Below are positions 1 through 10,099 of a stretch of 35,684 bases of DNA, one piece after another (the first letter of the stretch is position 1; each line of letters starts with the position of its first letter). Source of the DNA: Bondarzewia mesenterica (taxonomy: Eukaryota; Basidiomycota; Agaricomycetes; Russulales; Bondarzewiaceae); contig SGPL01000352.1 in assembly GCA_004802705.1 (NCBI GenBank), positions 1-35,684 of the forward strand, given 5' to 3'. The notes under the pieces were generated by a model, which was not told the origin of the DNA, did no database searches, and saw nothing but the letters and a program-made list of their open reading frames with translations. The position numbers were made by a program, and so were the translations under genes.

Positions 1-546
1 TTGTCTCAGACATACGGCATGTTGTACTGAAGTACATAGCCAGTTGGACTGGATGATGTTTTGCTTCCGCAGATTGGCCGCGATATGACCGAGGCCGATG
101 CAGGCGGAGTAGTTGTGACTGGGCCCCAAAGAGTGGCGACGGGGTACTCCGAGTCTGATGGCCGGGGTCGGCACGTAAATCTCAGCGCTTCGTCTCGACT
201 TCTCTCTTTCACTCTTCTTCCACCTGCTCGTCCAATTAACAATCGTGAGTCTGCTTTCTCATCAGTGCCTTCCAGCTTGGTCTCGCCCTCACACGCCCTC
301 GCACACCTCATATTTCCGCTATCCTATTAGTTCGGACACAGTCATGGACCGATGACGCGGAATGTGCATGGCTGGGAAGGAGTAAACCCGAAAGTGGGGG
401 AGCTTCGTGTCATGCCCAAATAGCCAAAACAGGCGTCCCGAGCCTTCAAGCTTCACCTACGACCTTTGATAGCACCATATCTTCCATTGGTCGTAACGGC
501 AGACCTTTTGTCATCCTCATTGACCTTCCCTGCGCTCCTGATGAAT

Positions 547-553
547 TATAAAA
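547..553 (+). promoter_or_regulatory. TATA-like box of the NRPS-like gene
   Basis: A TATAAAA heptamer lies 54 nt upstream of the ATG at 601 and is followed by a CT-rich leader typical of fungal transcription starts. The rest of 1-600 shows no convincing gene; 190-330 is pyrimidine-rich with short non-conserved reading frames only. Confidence 0.5.
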
Positions 554-600
554 CCTGAACCCAGACTGACCGCCTCTTCCATCATCTTCTCCACACTGCC

Positions 601-3600
601 ATGGTCAACTTCCCGATTCCATCTCGTATACCCACCCCTCAGGGCCAGAATTGCCCTACTTTCAGACCACCCCCGCTCGACGGTAGTTATACTGTGCCAG
701 AATTATTTGATTATAATGCAGAACACAATCCCGAACACCCACTCTTTGTCTTTGCTGATGGCGAGAACACGACAAGAACCGTTCGATACCCGGAGGCCTG
801 GAGGATGATCAAGCGCACCGCAAAAATCGTGCAGGGGAATTACAGGCGCCTGGAGGACAGGTACGTCGCCCAGGAGAGCGTGCGGCCATCCGAGCAAGGC
901 CCCACTATAGGGATCCTAGCATCCGCCGGTACGTGCACATCTTGCTCCTTCGCTCATGCTCATTTTCCTCCACAGACACCATTAGCTACTTCTCCATGAT
1001 AGTTGGGACTATGCGCCTTGGTTTCGTCCCCTTTCCCATCTCTATTCGCAACTCGCCCGTCGGCGTCGCGCACCTCATTAGCAAGACCCACGTTATCCAA
1101 CTCTACGTGAGCCCTGACCCCGCCACGCAGCGGCTTTGCAAAGAGGCTGTCACACTTCTTGAGCAAGACGGCGTGCACGTTGAGGTGCTACCCGTGGTCC
1201 AGTTTGCGGACATTTCGGACGAAAGCGCGCTCTCGAAGGAGGAGCCCGAGATCCAGTTTGGCAAATTGGATCTGGACAAGGTGGTGTGCCTCCTACATTC
1301 GTCAGGTTAGTACGCATCAGATTCGACATTCTGATGAGCGAGGGAGATCAAACACACGGCTCGATCCCATGCGGCATCCTTCTGATTAATCTCGTACTTG
1401 AGGTCTGCTGCTGAGATGTCTGGATTTGGGATACGGCTCAGAATCATCTTGGTCGTCGACTCTTGTCACCAATTATTTTCCTCTGAAAGTGGCCTCCTAT
1501 GTTGACGTCGCCTGGCTTATCTATCAAACAATGTCCCCCCAGGTTCCACCTCATTCCCGAAACCCATCTACTTTGGTAACCGTAGCCTTTTGCATTGGAC
1601 TATGTTTCCCTGTGCGTCTCATTTCCTTACGTGCAATTAGCTCCACCCTACATATGCTTACTGATTTCCTTTGGTTAGCTTTTGGCCAAGTCGACCTCTG
1701 CAGCACGATCCTCGGCGTCCATGCCATCCCGCTTTTTCGTACGCCAAGTTTTCCCTTTGTGAAATTAGCCTAGATTGGCCCCTCCTCCTCAGATGCGATG
1801 GGCATCGTCAACGTCGTCTGGCCTGTATGCACTCCTGACACTTGTTCTACAAATCAAGCAATGTTGAAACTCGGATTTGTAGGTCGCGTCCGGTTTGATC
1901 ATGGGCGTGTTCAAGCCGTCCTCACCCCCCGTCATACCTACCCCTGAAAGGTACCTGGAAGGTATCAAAGCTACCAAAAGCGACGTCCTGTTCTGCGTGC
2001 CATCCTTCGTCGAGGTACGTTCCAATCTTACACACTCACAGGAATGACCCCGATAACTTGACTTGCTGTTCATCACAGGCGTGGGTTCGTGACGCGGAGA
2101 ATATCCCCGCGATGAAATCGCTACGTGCTATCGCAAGTCATGCCTTGCTGCCCAAGATTTGAGAAATCTGATTTTTGCGATGCGTCTGCTAGATCTATTC
2201 CGGTGCGCCCATGAACAAGCCCATCGGTGACCAACTCGCGAAGATGGGCGTTGCGCTGTTCCCCTACTACGGCTCGTGAGTTCCGTCTGATTTGCGCTAC
2301 CGTTCTTATTTGACCACAATGCTCAAACTGCCATTTGCCGGGCTTTCAGCACCGAAATTGGGTGCTTTAGTATGCTCATCCCATCGGAGCTGCCGAGCGT
2401 CGATGAATGGGAATATTTCAAAATCTCGCTGCATCTCGAGGTCGAGATGTTGCCCCAAGACGGAATGGACGATATTTTCGAGGCGACCGTCGTCGTAAGC
2501 ACCGGCCCCTTTTTTCGTGCATTGGCGAAGGCGTCCACTCATTTCGTTCTCTACGCGAACAGCACACCCCGTACTTCAAACCAAACGTGATTAACGGGAC
2601 AGCGAAAGATGGGCGCGGTGTATACCGAACGAGCGACCTCGTCCAGCGTCACCCGCATGACCCGGAACGGTGGAGGATGTATGGACGCACGGACGACCAG
2701 CTAATGCTCTCGACTGGAGAGAAGGCGAGCACTCGTCTCACAGATAGGAGCTGTTGTGCCACATGACTGATGCCGGCCCCTTCTCTTTTCTTGATTACAG
2801 ACGAACCCAGGTCCTTTAGGTACGTCAGGAAGCGGCGCAATGCGTTCTCATTGCATTGACTCGTACTAATGGTCTGCATCTGTCCGCAGAGTCGATCTTG
2901 GTGCGCGACCCCCACATTGCCGCTGCGATCATGTTCGGGCGTGGGCGATTCCAGAATGGGGTATTGATCGAGCCGAAGAAGGAGTTTGTGTTCGACCCGA
3001 GGAATGAGGGTAAGCTGGCGGACTTTAGGAACAAGATTTGGTGAGCGACTTGTTCCATCTCGCATGGCAGTCGTGATTCCGTGTCTGATGCCGCTATAGG
3101 CCGACGGTGGAGCATCTGAATGAGTTCGCGCCGGCGCATTCGAGGTTGTTCAAAGAGGTGAGTCTTCCAGGCAAATCCAGTCCAATTGAACATTTAATGT
3201 GGTCGGCCGGTCAGATGATCATCGTCGCGGACCCGGCGAAGCCGTTTGAATACACTCCCAAAGGCACACCTCGCCGCCATGTCGTTATCAAGGCCTATGA
3301 ACCGGAGATAGAGGCCGCGTATGATGCCGTCAAGGACTCGTCGCAGCCGGATCTACCATCTCCCGTGAGCTGGACGGAGGAAACGACTCTCGAATTTGTG
3401 CGCGCTGCAGTGGCGAAGGTGATGAAGAGGAATTTAGGCGATGGAAATGATTTGTTCCAGGAGGGATGCGACAGGTTCGTGGTATCACTGTACGAGTATT
3501 AAGGATTCGTTTCTGAGGCCTCAACCCATTGCATTCAGTCTTCAGGCAACTTGGATCCGCAACACCATCATGCATGCATTGCGCAGTTCTACGAGTATAT

Positions 3601-5178
3601 CTCTCCACGGTCTGCCCGCGAATTTTGTGTATGACAATCCAACTATTGCCACCCTCGCTGCTTTCGTTGCCAGGCTCCTACAGCGTAGCGCCGCAGGGCA
3701 GCAACATGACGATTTGAAAGCTGGTGCGGACCAGTTCAAGATTGAGAAGCTGGACGCGATGGTGGCGAAGTACACCACTGCATTCCCTTCGCACGTCGCG
3801 CAGCCAGGCGCGTTGGAGCCTNCNAGTGTCGACGANATCGTTTTNATNACAGGTACNACCGGGAGGNTTGGGNCNCATCTCCTCGCGCAGCTGGTNGGGA
3901 GGCCGTCGGTGANAAAAGGTGTACGCTTTGAATAGGNAGNANAATGCAGATATAAANGCGCGACANAAANATGNATTNAAAGCNTGGGGCTTNAANGAGC
4001 GCTTGGTGGACTCTGNGAAGNTTGTACTNCTCATGGCTGATCTGTCGAAACCGAGTTTAGGGCTGAAGGAGGAGACGTATAAGGAGGTATTTGCCAGTCT
4101 TTTTCCCTCTCCATACGACACGTCTCTGACCCTGTCGCTCATTTACTCTCGGACGGCAGATTCAAGCCTCTATCACCAGCGTCATTCACAACGGTAAGAG
4201 TCCTTTTGAAAATTCTGAGTCAAACAGGCCTCCTGAGCGTTGTGTGTCTGATGTAGCATGGCGGGTTGATTTCAATCTATCGTTATCCTCCTTCGAGCCC
4301 TTGATCGTGGGTGTTCGCAGCCTTGTCGATTTGGTATTGGGCTCTCCGCGACCGGCCCCGCCAGCCATCCTCTTCACGAGTTCCATCTCTGTTCTCAGCA
4401 GTAAGCCTTCAATCGTCCTTCCTGTCCCTGTCTTGTCTGACAAGCATTACATTAGATCAGCATTCTCCCGTCCCCGAGCTTCCGATCGCTGAGGCAAAGC
4501 TGGCTGTGGGCCTTGGATACGGGGAGAGCAAGTGGGTCTCCGAGAGCGTGTTGTTGCGCGCAATGCAGGAGACGGGTATGAGAGCGAATGTGGTGAGGGT
4601 TGGCCAGTTGGCGGGAGATAGTGTCGTCGGGGGGTGGAATGAGAAGGAGTGGGTTCCGGTGCTCTTGCGCGGTTCGCAAGTGCTCAAAGCAGTTCCAAAG
4701 AGAGACGAGGTGAGCGTTCTTAGTGCACAAGTGCTTTCTTTTCGATCTGCTGATCGAGCATCTCTCAGGCAATCTCATGGATCCCGGTCGACGTTGCCGC
4801 ATCTGCACTGCTAGAGATGCTAGGCTCTTCCGAACCCGTCCTCCACCTTGTCCATCCAAATCCCGCCGAATGGGGCGTCATCAGCGACACTGCTTCTGAG
4901 CTACTTGGTGTCCCGGTCATCCCGTATGCAGACTGGGTATCGAAGCTGCAAGAGGCTCATAGCACGACTGCGGGTGACCACAGCGCGCCCAAGACGAACC
5001 CGGCACTGAATCTAGTTGACTTTTCGCGAAAGAGCTGGCGGACGAGAATTCCGTGGTGTTGAGTACCGAACGCGCCGCGAGGGTATCCGAGAGCGTAAGG
5101 GGAGCGAAGAGACTTGGGAGGGAGGATGTGGTGAAGTGGATTGCGTATTGGAGGGGCATTGGGTTTTTGACCGCATAG
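601..5178 (+). CDS. NRPS-like adenylation-thiolation-reductase (A-T-R) enzyme
   Basis: This gene encodes a carboxylic-acid-activating reductase: an adenylation domain loads an acid on a carrier domain, and a thioester reductase releases it as aldehyde or alcohol with NADPH. Nineteen exons join to about 1090 aa, the usual length for basidiomycete A-T-R proteins. Visible motifs are the A-domain SSGSTSFPKP near residue 220, YGSTEIG near 363, YRTSDL and MYGRTDDQ before 465, and the carrier motif GCDSLQA near 628, whose serine codon is split by an intron. The reductase has a Rossmann TGxTGRxG near 731 and a YxxxK catalytic pair (GYGESKW) near 890. Two introns (2133-2192, 2725-2800) start with GC. 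Two compensating one-base errors break the frame: an extra base at about 3912-3918 in an N-rich stretch and a missing T at about 5022-5026. The uncorrected frame stops at 5062; the conserved end (WIAYWRGIGFLTA) stops at 5178. The substrate is unknown. Confidence 0.92.
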
Positions 5179-6020
5179 TCTCGGGAATTTAGTTTATCGG
5201 ATCTGAGTGTCGTAAAACATACCATTGCCAACCTTTGATCTTTAGAATTTTTCTCAGTGGAATGCATTGATTTAACGTATTGAGGGGTTAGTTTATACTA
5301 GTCTAATCAACCGCACCCGTTTCCTATCTGGCGATGGCTCGATTGCTGCTCAGGCAACTCGAGTCGGCGGCTTGCCTAATTTTTCTCTGAATGCTTTCGG
5401 GATGGGTGCGGCGCGCACGATTGCAAGTCCGAGTGTGGAACTCGTTTAGGGATCGTGGCAGATTTGTCAAGAACGGTCCCCGGTCCTCCCCAAGTCCTCC
5501 CCTCAGCCCACACGAGTCGCTGGCAGCTAACGCATGTAGAATTCATGCCCATCACTGTGACTTACCGTGCAATCACAGGTCACTGCCTAAGGTACTGAGT
5601 CATGTCGACCTAAGTTAACATCCACGGACTCTTTGGAAAAGTATTCAGTTTATCCGGTCCCTGTTCATAATTTTCTTCAAGCTAAGATTCTGACAGTGAA
5701 GAGTTGCAGTGCTGATATACGTGTCAGAGCCTAGACTGAGAACAAGTTCGGCCGCTTTTCTGGGAACATGAACGACATCACAGTCATGATGCAGCACCTC
5801 CAGTTAGCTAGACGTGAGATCTGCCACTCGAGCGGGCTTTTCTCAACATATCACATTTGACATGCAAAATTCAACGTTGTATCGCTATTGTTAACTCAAG
5901 CTCAGTATCACCGCCCGTAGTGTCAGACTTGGAGCTCCAAACAAACAATGCCCGGTACCCCTGCCGAGGGACTGGTTCATACCACGGGTTTAGCCCGTTC
6001 CCTATGCAATGAACTTCAAA

Positions 6021-6272
6021 TATAAACCCTGCACTCTCTAACACCCCAAGCGCTCAGAGAAAACGCTTGCTTCTCTTGTTCAAAAGAGCATTCACAGAGG
6101 TGACCCGATTCTGGTCAGTCAATACATGGTTGTGGAGTATTCAATCTGGGGGTTGATTCTTCTAGTCATGAGACGTCTATCCCAGACAAATGGGTCAGAC
6201 ATGTGCATGGAAGCACTCTTGGGCACGATTCTGCCAGTGCGCAATCAGGAGATGCTCATATGCGCTGGGTAA
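6021..6272 (+). promoter_or_regulatory. Promoter-like block preceding an unassigned 48-codon frame
   Basis: A TATAAA at 6021-6026 is followed by a roughly 100-nt leader and an ATG at 6126 that opens a 48-codon frame ending at 6272. The frame starts with a hydrophobic stretch (WGLILLVM) and has no known motif or C-terminal CaaX box. It could be a remnant promoter or a tiny gene. No sequence similarity is recognised, so a coding claim is weak. Confidence 0.2.
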
Positions 6273-6379
6273 GGGGCGCTAGCTTCTGATGTGGTTGCGG
6301 GATAATGGGCGATTGGGTTTATTGAGAGCATCTTCCTCTGGGCGGAGCGTCTGGTTCGATACATCAAACTGCAGTAAAT

Positions 6380-6397
6380 GCAACCGCAACCGCAACC
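6380..6397. repeat. GCAACC hexanucleotide microsatellite (3 units)
   Basis: Three perfect GCAACC units in tandem, not part of any supported gene. Confidence 0.7.
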
Positions 6398-6979
6398 ACA
6401 AATCGATGTGCGGCAGATGCCCGACGACGCTGCTGGCCACGGCCGCAACGGGGTCTCGGGCGACGGCGGACGTAATTTGCAGTGCGAGCTTGAAGTGAGG
6501 AAGACTCTGAGCAAAATCTCTTGTCTTTGCTTCGAGGAGTCTGGCAGAATACCTAAGTGAAGGGCTGACAAGTATCTTGAAGGCTCTTGCTCCTGGTCAT
6601 GCAGATGCCGTCAACTTATGTAGGAAGGGGACGAGAGATCGCAAGTCGACATCACCGCTCAATTTCCAGAACCAATGGTAGTACTTGGGTGGTACATACC
6701 TCGAGAACGGTCTGATAAAACAATTTCTGTCTACCGCTTTCGCCTGGACAGATCATGGACACGACATGTGACGGAACCCTGAACGATCTGGGATAAAACC
6801 CGGCTACATTTCAAAACGTCGGTGGGACTGCTGCGCAATATCAGTCATGCGTTGAACGGACGGCAGTCCGGCTTATCTTGCGTCCCAACCCGAAACGTCG
6901 TAATTTATTGAAAGCAATCGCTTTCTTGGTAGCGAACTCGAGTGGATCAGATGATACGGCATGCGCAGTGAGCAACAGT

Positions 6980-7043
6980 AGGGGAGCTCAAAGTTGGCGC
7001 TTACGCTGTAAGCGACCGCCGCATACGAGTTCCGCTTATGAGC
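6980..7043 (+). repeat. Left terminal inverted repeat (64 bp)
   Basis: Pairs with the reverse complement of 7874-7937 with two mismatches, both transitions near the inner end. It carries the inner palindrome-like core GCTTACGCTGTAAGC. Confidence 0.92.
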
Positions 7044-7168
7044 TCGGATGCGCCCGTGTGATCTTATGTAATGTCACGCCCGGATGAGCGAGCATTAAGC
7101 AAGTTGAAGCCATTCTCCTCCTTGATACTGAGCACACTCAATGCGCGCTGTTACCACACCCCTTTATA

Positions 7169-7729
7169 ATGCCTCGGAAAAGCCTTCATGAAAAATGGAA
7201 GCATGACTACATCCACTTCATGGCCATCCGTGACATATTTGCACTGCCCGACACCCTCGAAGCTTTGGCAGCTCAGTTTGACCTTGATGCCTGTTCTCTC
7301 CAGCAAATCCGTAATACCCGCTATCTAAATGGCCGCACTGCTGTTCTGAAGATGGGGAGCTTGAAGCTTGCATGGGAGTACCGCAAGAATCATGCTGATC
7401 CTGGTCGTTTCGTCGAGATGTTGTGGGTTTCCCCGCACGTCTTTGATATTCTTCTTTATCTCATCCAGGACCATCCTATCTTCCAAAATAATTCCAACAA
7501 TCCACAGACCCCTGTCCAAACTCAGCTCGCAGTTACACTTTATCGTTTGGGCCGCTACAGCAATGCCGCATCTCTGGCAGACATTGCGCGCAACTGTGAT
7601 ATTTCCGAAGGTTCGGTCGAGAACTTCACTCATAGGTGCTTTACAGCAATCGAAAGTCTCCATGCCGTTTCGACAGAATTGGGCTTGGCAATCCTGGTTG
7701 CCTTGCGTCTACCGCCCATTACAGATTAA
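7169..7729 (+). pseudogene. Truncated PIF/Harbinger transposase, N-terminal region
   Basis: An uninterrupted 186-codon frame inside the transposon. Its middle part (VSPHVFDILLYLIQDHPIFQ, then TQLAVTLYRLGRYSNAASLA and ISEGSVENFTHRCFTAIESL) matches what is known of the region before the DDE domain in basidiomycete Harbinger proteins, including a helix-turn-helix-like segment. The frame ends about 20 residues later, where intact relatives continue into the DDE endonuclease, so the catalytic domain is deleted and the protein cannot cut DNA. The open frame has no stops, so a short DNA-binding product remains possible. The ATG was chosen because it opens the frame just after a TTTATAAT stretch. Confidence 0.8.
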
Positions 7730-7873
7730 ATATAAAAGGAGCCAAGAGACGTAGATGGTGGTGGTTGAAATCAAAGACGACGCGACGCGACGCGACACGA
7801 TACGGCGAGGAGTTGTGGAGCGCCGTGTGATGTTGTGATGGTGTTATGTCACGCGTCCATCACAGCTCCACTG

Positions 7874-7937
7874 GCTCGTAAGCGGGACTCGTATGCGGCG
7901 GTCGCTTACAGCGTAAGCGCCAACTTTGAGCTCCCCT
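7874..7937 (-). repeat. Right terminal inverted repeat (64 bp)
   Basis: Reverse complement of 6980-7043 apart from two transitions. Followed directly by the AGT target duplication at 7938-7940. Confidence 0.92.
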
Positions 7938-7940
7938 AGT

Positions 7941-8490
7941 GTTTTGCATAAGTCTGTGAACACGCGACCCTTTTTTTGTTCATTTGTTTGGCCAGCCAAA
8001 CGTGACCGTCCCGAATACAGAACGACTGTCTTCTGTGTAGGTCGCTGTGGAGACTAACCACCCCGCAACTACGCAACCCTACATAGTGAGGTTCTGGCGG
8101 CCAGCAGACATTTTTGCGTGAGGTTGTAGGAGGTTGTACGTACTTAGTCTCCCAAAGGCAGAGTAGCCACTCGTCAACCTTCGTGCCTCAGGATCCTCCT
8201 GTCTGACTACGTACTTAGGGTTAGCCAAGAATCCGTCGCAGTAGAAAAACAGATGAAGATTGCCAACAGAGGCCAACCCAACCTGCGACTTTCCCAGATA
8301 TAAGATCAAGTTGGCCTTCAGCTGCAGAAGACCATAGAGATATATACATTATTCAATCTCTGTGTTTCCGACAGCAAACGGACGACCCGTGCCGCCATGA
8401 TCGCCGACGACTGAATTTACTGTTGACCCCTTATGACAGTCCATACTGGACAAAAATACCTTTCTACAGACCCAATTATGCTTATTTATT
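7941..8490. other. Non-coding spacer
   Basis: No gene is seen. Small direct repeats are present: TACGTACTTAG occurs twice, about 70 bp apart, near 8140 and 8208, and a GAGGTTGTAG-like decamer is doubled near 8120-8140. Confidence 0.5.
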
Positions 8491-8614
8491 CAGATCTAGC
8501 CATATCTTCATATATATAGCCAGATATATGTCAATCTAGCACTATCTACCAAAATTTAGCTACATCTAACTATATTTAGCAACATCTTGCAATATATAGC
8601 ACTTTCTCAATAGC
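8491..8614. repeat. Degenerate 10-bp tandem array (about 12 units)
   Basis: Twelve consecutive decamers in strict 10-bp phase share the loose consensus NNNATCTAGC (for example CAGATCTAGC, TCAATCTAGC, AAAATTTAGC, TATATTTAGC, AATATATAGC). The register holds for over 120 bp despite substitutions. The period equals about one helical turn and is not a multiple of three, so a coding origin is unlikely. Confidence 0.8.
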
Positions 8615-8624
8615 TCCGAGCACG

Positions 8625-8861
8625 ATCTTGCAAGATCTTGCAAGATTTCACCTGCTATATCTTGCAAGATATACACCTTATATTAACCACAGTGTCAATG
8701 ATCATATTTTCGAAACACCAGGTATGCTGGCCATCTATCCTAGATTTTGCTCTACTCACCTCCATCTCGGAAGATCGAGCGGACAGAATATGCTCTATTT
8801 CACTCTATCCGCAATAGTTGCGCGTGCACACCGGCCTCTATTTCGCTCTATCTTGCAAGAT
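8625..8861. repeat. Four copies of the palindrome ATCTTGCAAGAT
   Basis: The self-complementary dodecamer occurs at 8625-8636, 8635-8646 (overlapping the first by 2 bp, again a 10-bp step), 8659-8670 and 8850-8861. Between the third and fourth copies, CTCTATTTCRCTCTATC repeats at about 8792 and 8836. No gene is recognised around it. Confidence 0.85.
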
Positions 8862-8989
8862 CCACCTGTTAATTTTGCTATATTTATGCTATCTACAATG
8901 ATCGCGCGCACAGATCTCTGTCGATCTACTCTAAATCAATTGCCATCTCCCCCCTGCCGTCTCTTGCCGCCCGATTTCTGGCTCTGGTA

Positions 8990-9380
8990 AACCCTTTCCA
9001 GCATTTCAGTAATGCCTCTAACACCTTTTGGTCTGCTCCGCACATTTTTCCTTCATCTTCGATGTCCTAACAGCCGTCCCTTCCCTAGCCATCCCTCCAT
9101 CTGATCATCCCGTTCTGAGCTGATCATCTTCCCGCCCTTTCTCTGGTCCGACTATCTCTCCTAGCCCTTTTGCACCATGCTCTCTCCTATTCACGGATAT
9201 CACTCATCGCCATGCACACCGTCATTGCATTGTTCGCCCTCTCGTCCCTATTACCATCCATCATCACCGTCATCACTCGCTCTGCTCATCATGTTTCTAG
9301 CTCCCCGTCGTTGCCATCGCACGCTCCGTACTATTCATTCAGCCTCTCTATCCATCTCCTCACATATCTCCTTTTCTAAG
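8990..9380 (+). other. Pyrimidine-rich tract with a short hydrophobic frame
   Basis: The plus strand is strongly CT-rich. Within it, a frame from 9212 to 9379 (nested in a longer one from 9170) begins MHTVIALFALSSLLPSII, which resembles a signal peptide, and ends in a second hydrophobic stretch. Base composition alone could produce this, and nothing is recognised, so it is not called a gene. Confidence 0.25.
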
Positions 9381-10099
9381 TAGCTTCTTACTCGTTGATA
9401 GAGGTACAACATAAAAGGATCACAGTCATCTCCTATATACCACATGAATCAGATTCCATGAAAAACCCACCGCGTTTCACGGTATTATCAGCGTGTCGGT
9501 GTCCTGCTAGAATTTGTCAGTGCAACATCACCGCTTCATCAAGTCATAAACATATTCACGAGCAACACAGCGGACCAGCAAAAGAGACCGTGCCCAAGTC
9601 CTGCAACAAATCGTTAGCCAAGCAATCCATTGAGCGTAAAACAATGGTGATCCGAGATGCAAAGATCAGACACAGGTATCGCGCTCACAGCGAGCACTGT
9701 CTGGTCAGAACTATATGTCCAACACACAGCAAGGGAGGTTTCAACCATCCGTTAGACACAACACTCTGTGCACACACAAATGTACGACATGCCCACCTGC
9801 TCATGACCATTCCACAACAATAATACTGCTGCGTATTCCAGCACCTGCCGTCCTGGTCGTGACTCACACTAGATTCCATCCAAGGTTTCCTATTAATCAT
9901 TCTTTCCTCTAGCCCACGACGAGTGCGATGATACTCACTGCAGTCCAACGGGTCACGTCATTCATCATTCGAGTGCTCCCATGTCTGTCTTCTTTCACGC
10001 CAAGTCACTGTGCATTTCATACAAAATAAACGACGACTGCCCAGACACGACCCGTACGAACATGCCCTTCCCAGGTTGCCAACCATTTCCTCCGACAAA
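9381..10099. other. Spacer downstream of the unknown minus-strand gene
   Basis: This stretch would contain the 3' untranslated region of the gene ending at 10100. A 142-codon plus-strand frame (9395-9823) is rich in His, Cys and Ser, with no motif or splice structure, and looks fortuitous. Confidence 0.4.

Larger units (their letters stand above)
5179..6979. other. Gene-poor spacer between the NRPS-like gene and the Harbinger element
   Basis: About 1.8 kb without a convincing gene on either strand. Reading frames are short and lack recognisable motifs. It holds a promoter-like block at 6021-6126 and a hexanucleotide run at 6380, listed separately. Confidence 0.6.
6980..7937 (+). mobile_element. 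PIF/Harbinger-type deletion derivative, 958 bp
   Basis: Near-identical 64-bp terminal inverted repeats (6980-7043 and 7874-7937, two mismatches, ends AGGGGAGCTC and GAGCTCCCCT) bound the element, and AGT is duplicated on both sides (6977-6979 and 7938-7940). A 3-bp target duplication is typical of PIF/Harbinger. Inside lies a frame (7169-7729) resembling the N-terminal part of Agaricomycete Harbinger nucleases but without the DDE catalytic part. At this length it is an internally deleted, probably non-autonomous copy. The close TIR match suggests recent activity (inference). Confidence 0.88.

Noticed and set aside
601..5178. Multimodular non-ribosomal peptide synthetase
   Set aside because: Only one adenylation and one carrier domain are present, with no condensation domain; the end is a reductase, so it is an NRPS-like A-T-R enzyme.
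8491..8861. CRISPR array
   Set aside because: The units are 10-12 bp, degenerate and without spacers, and the genome is eukaryotic.
9395..9823. 142-codon plus-strand open frame as a gene
   Set aside because: No motif, no splice-linked exons, composition like the surrounding spacer; more likely chance.
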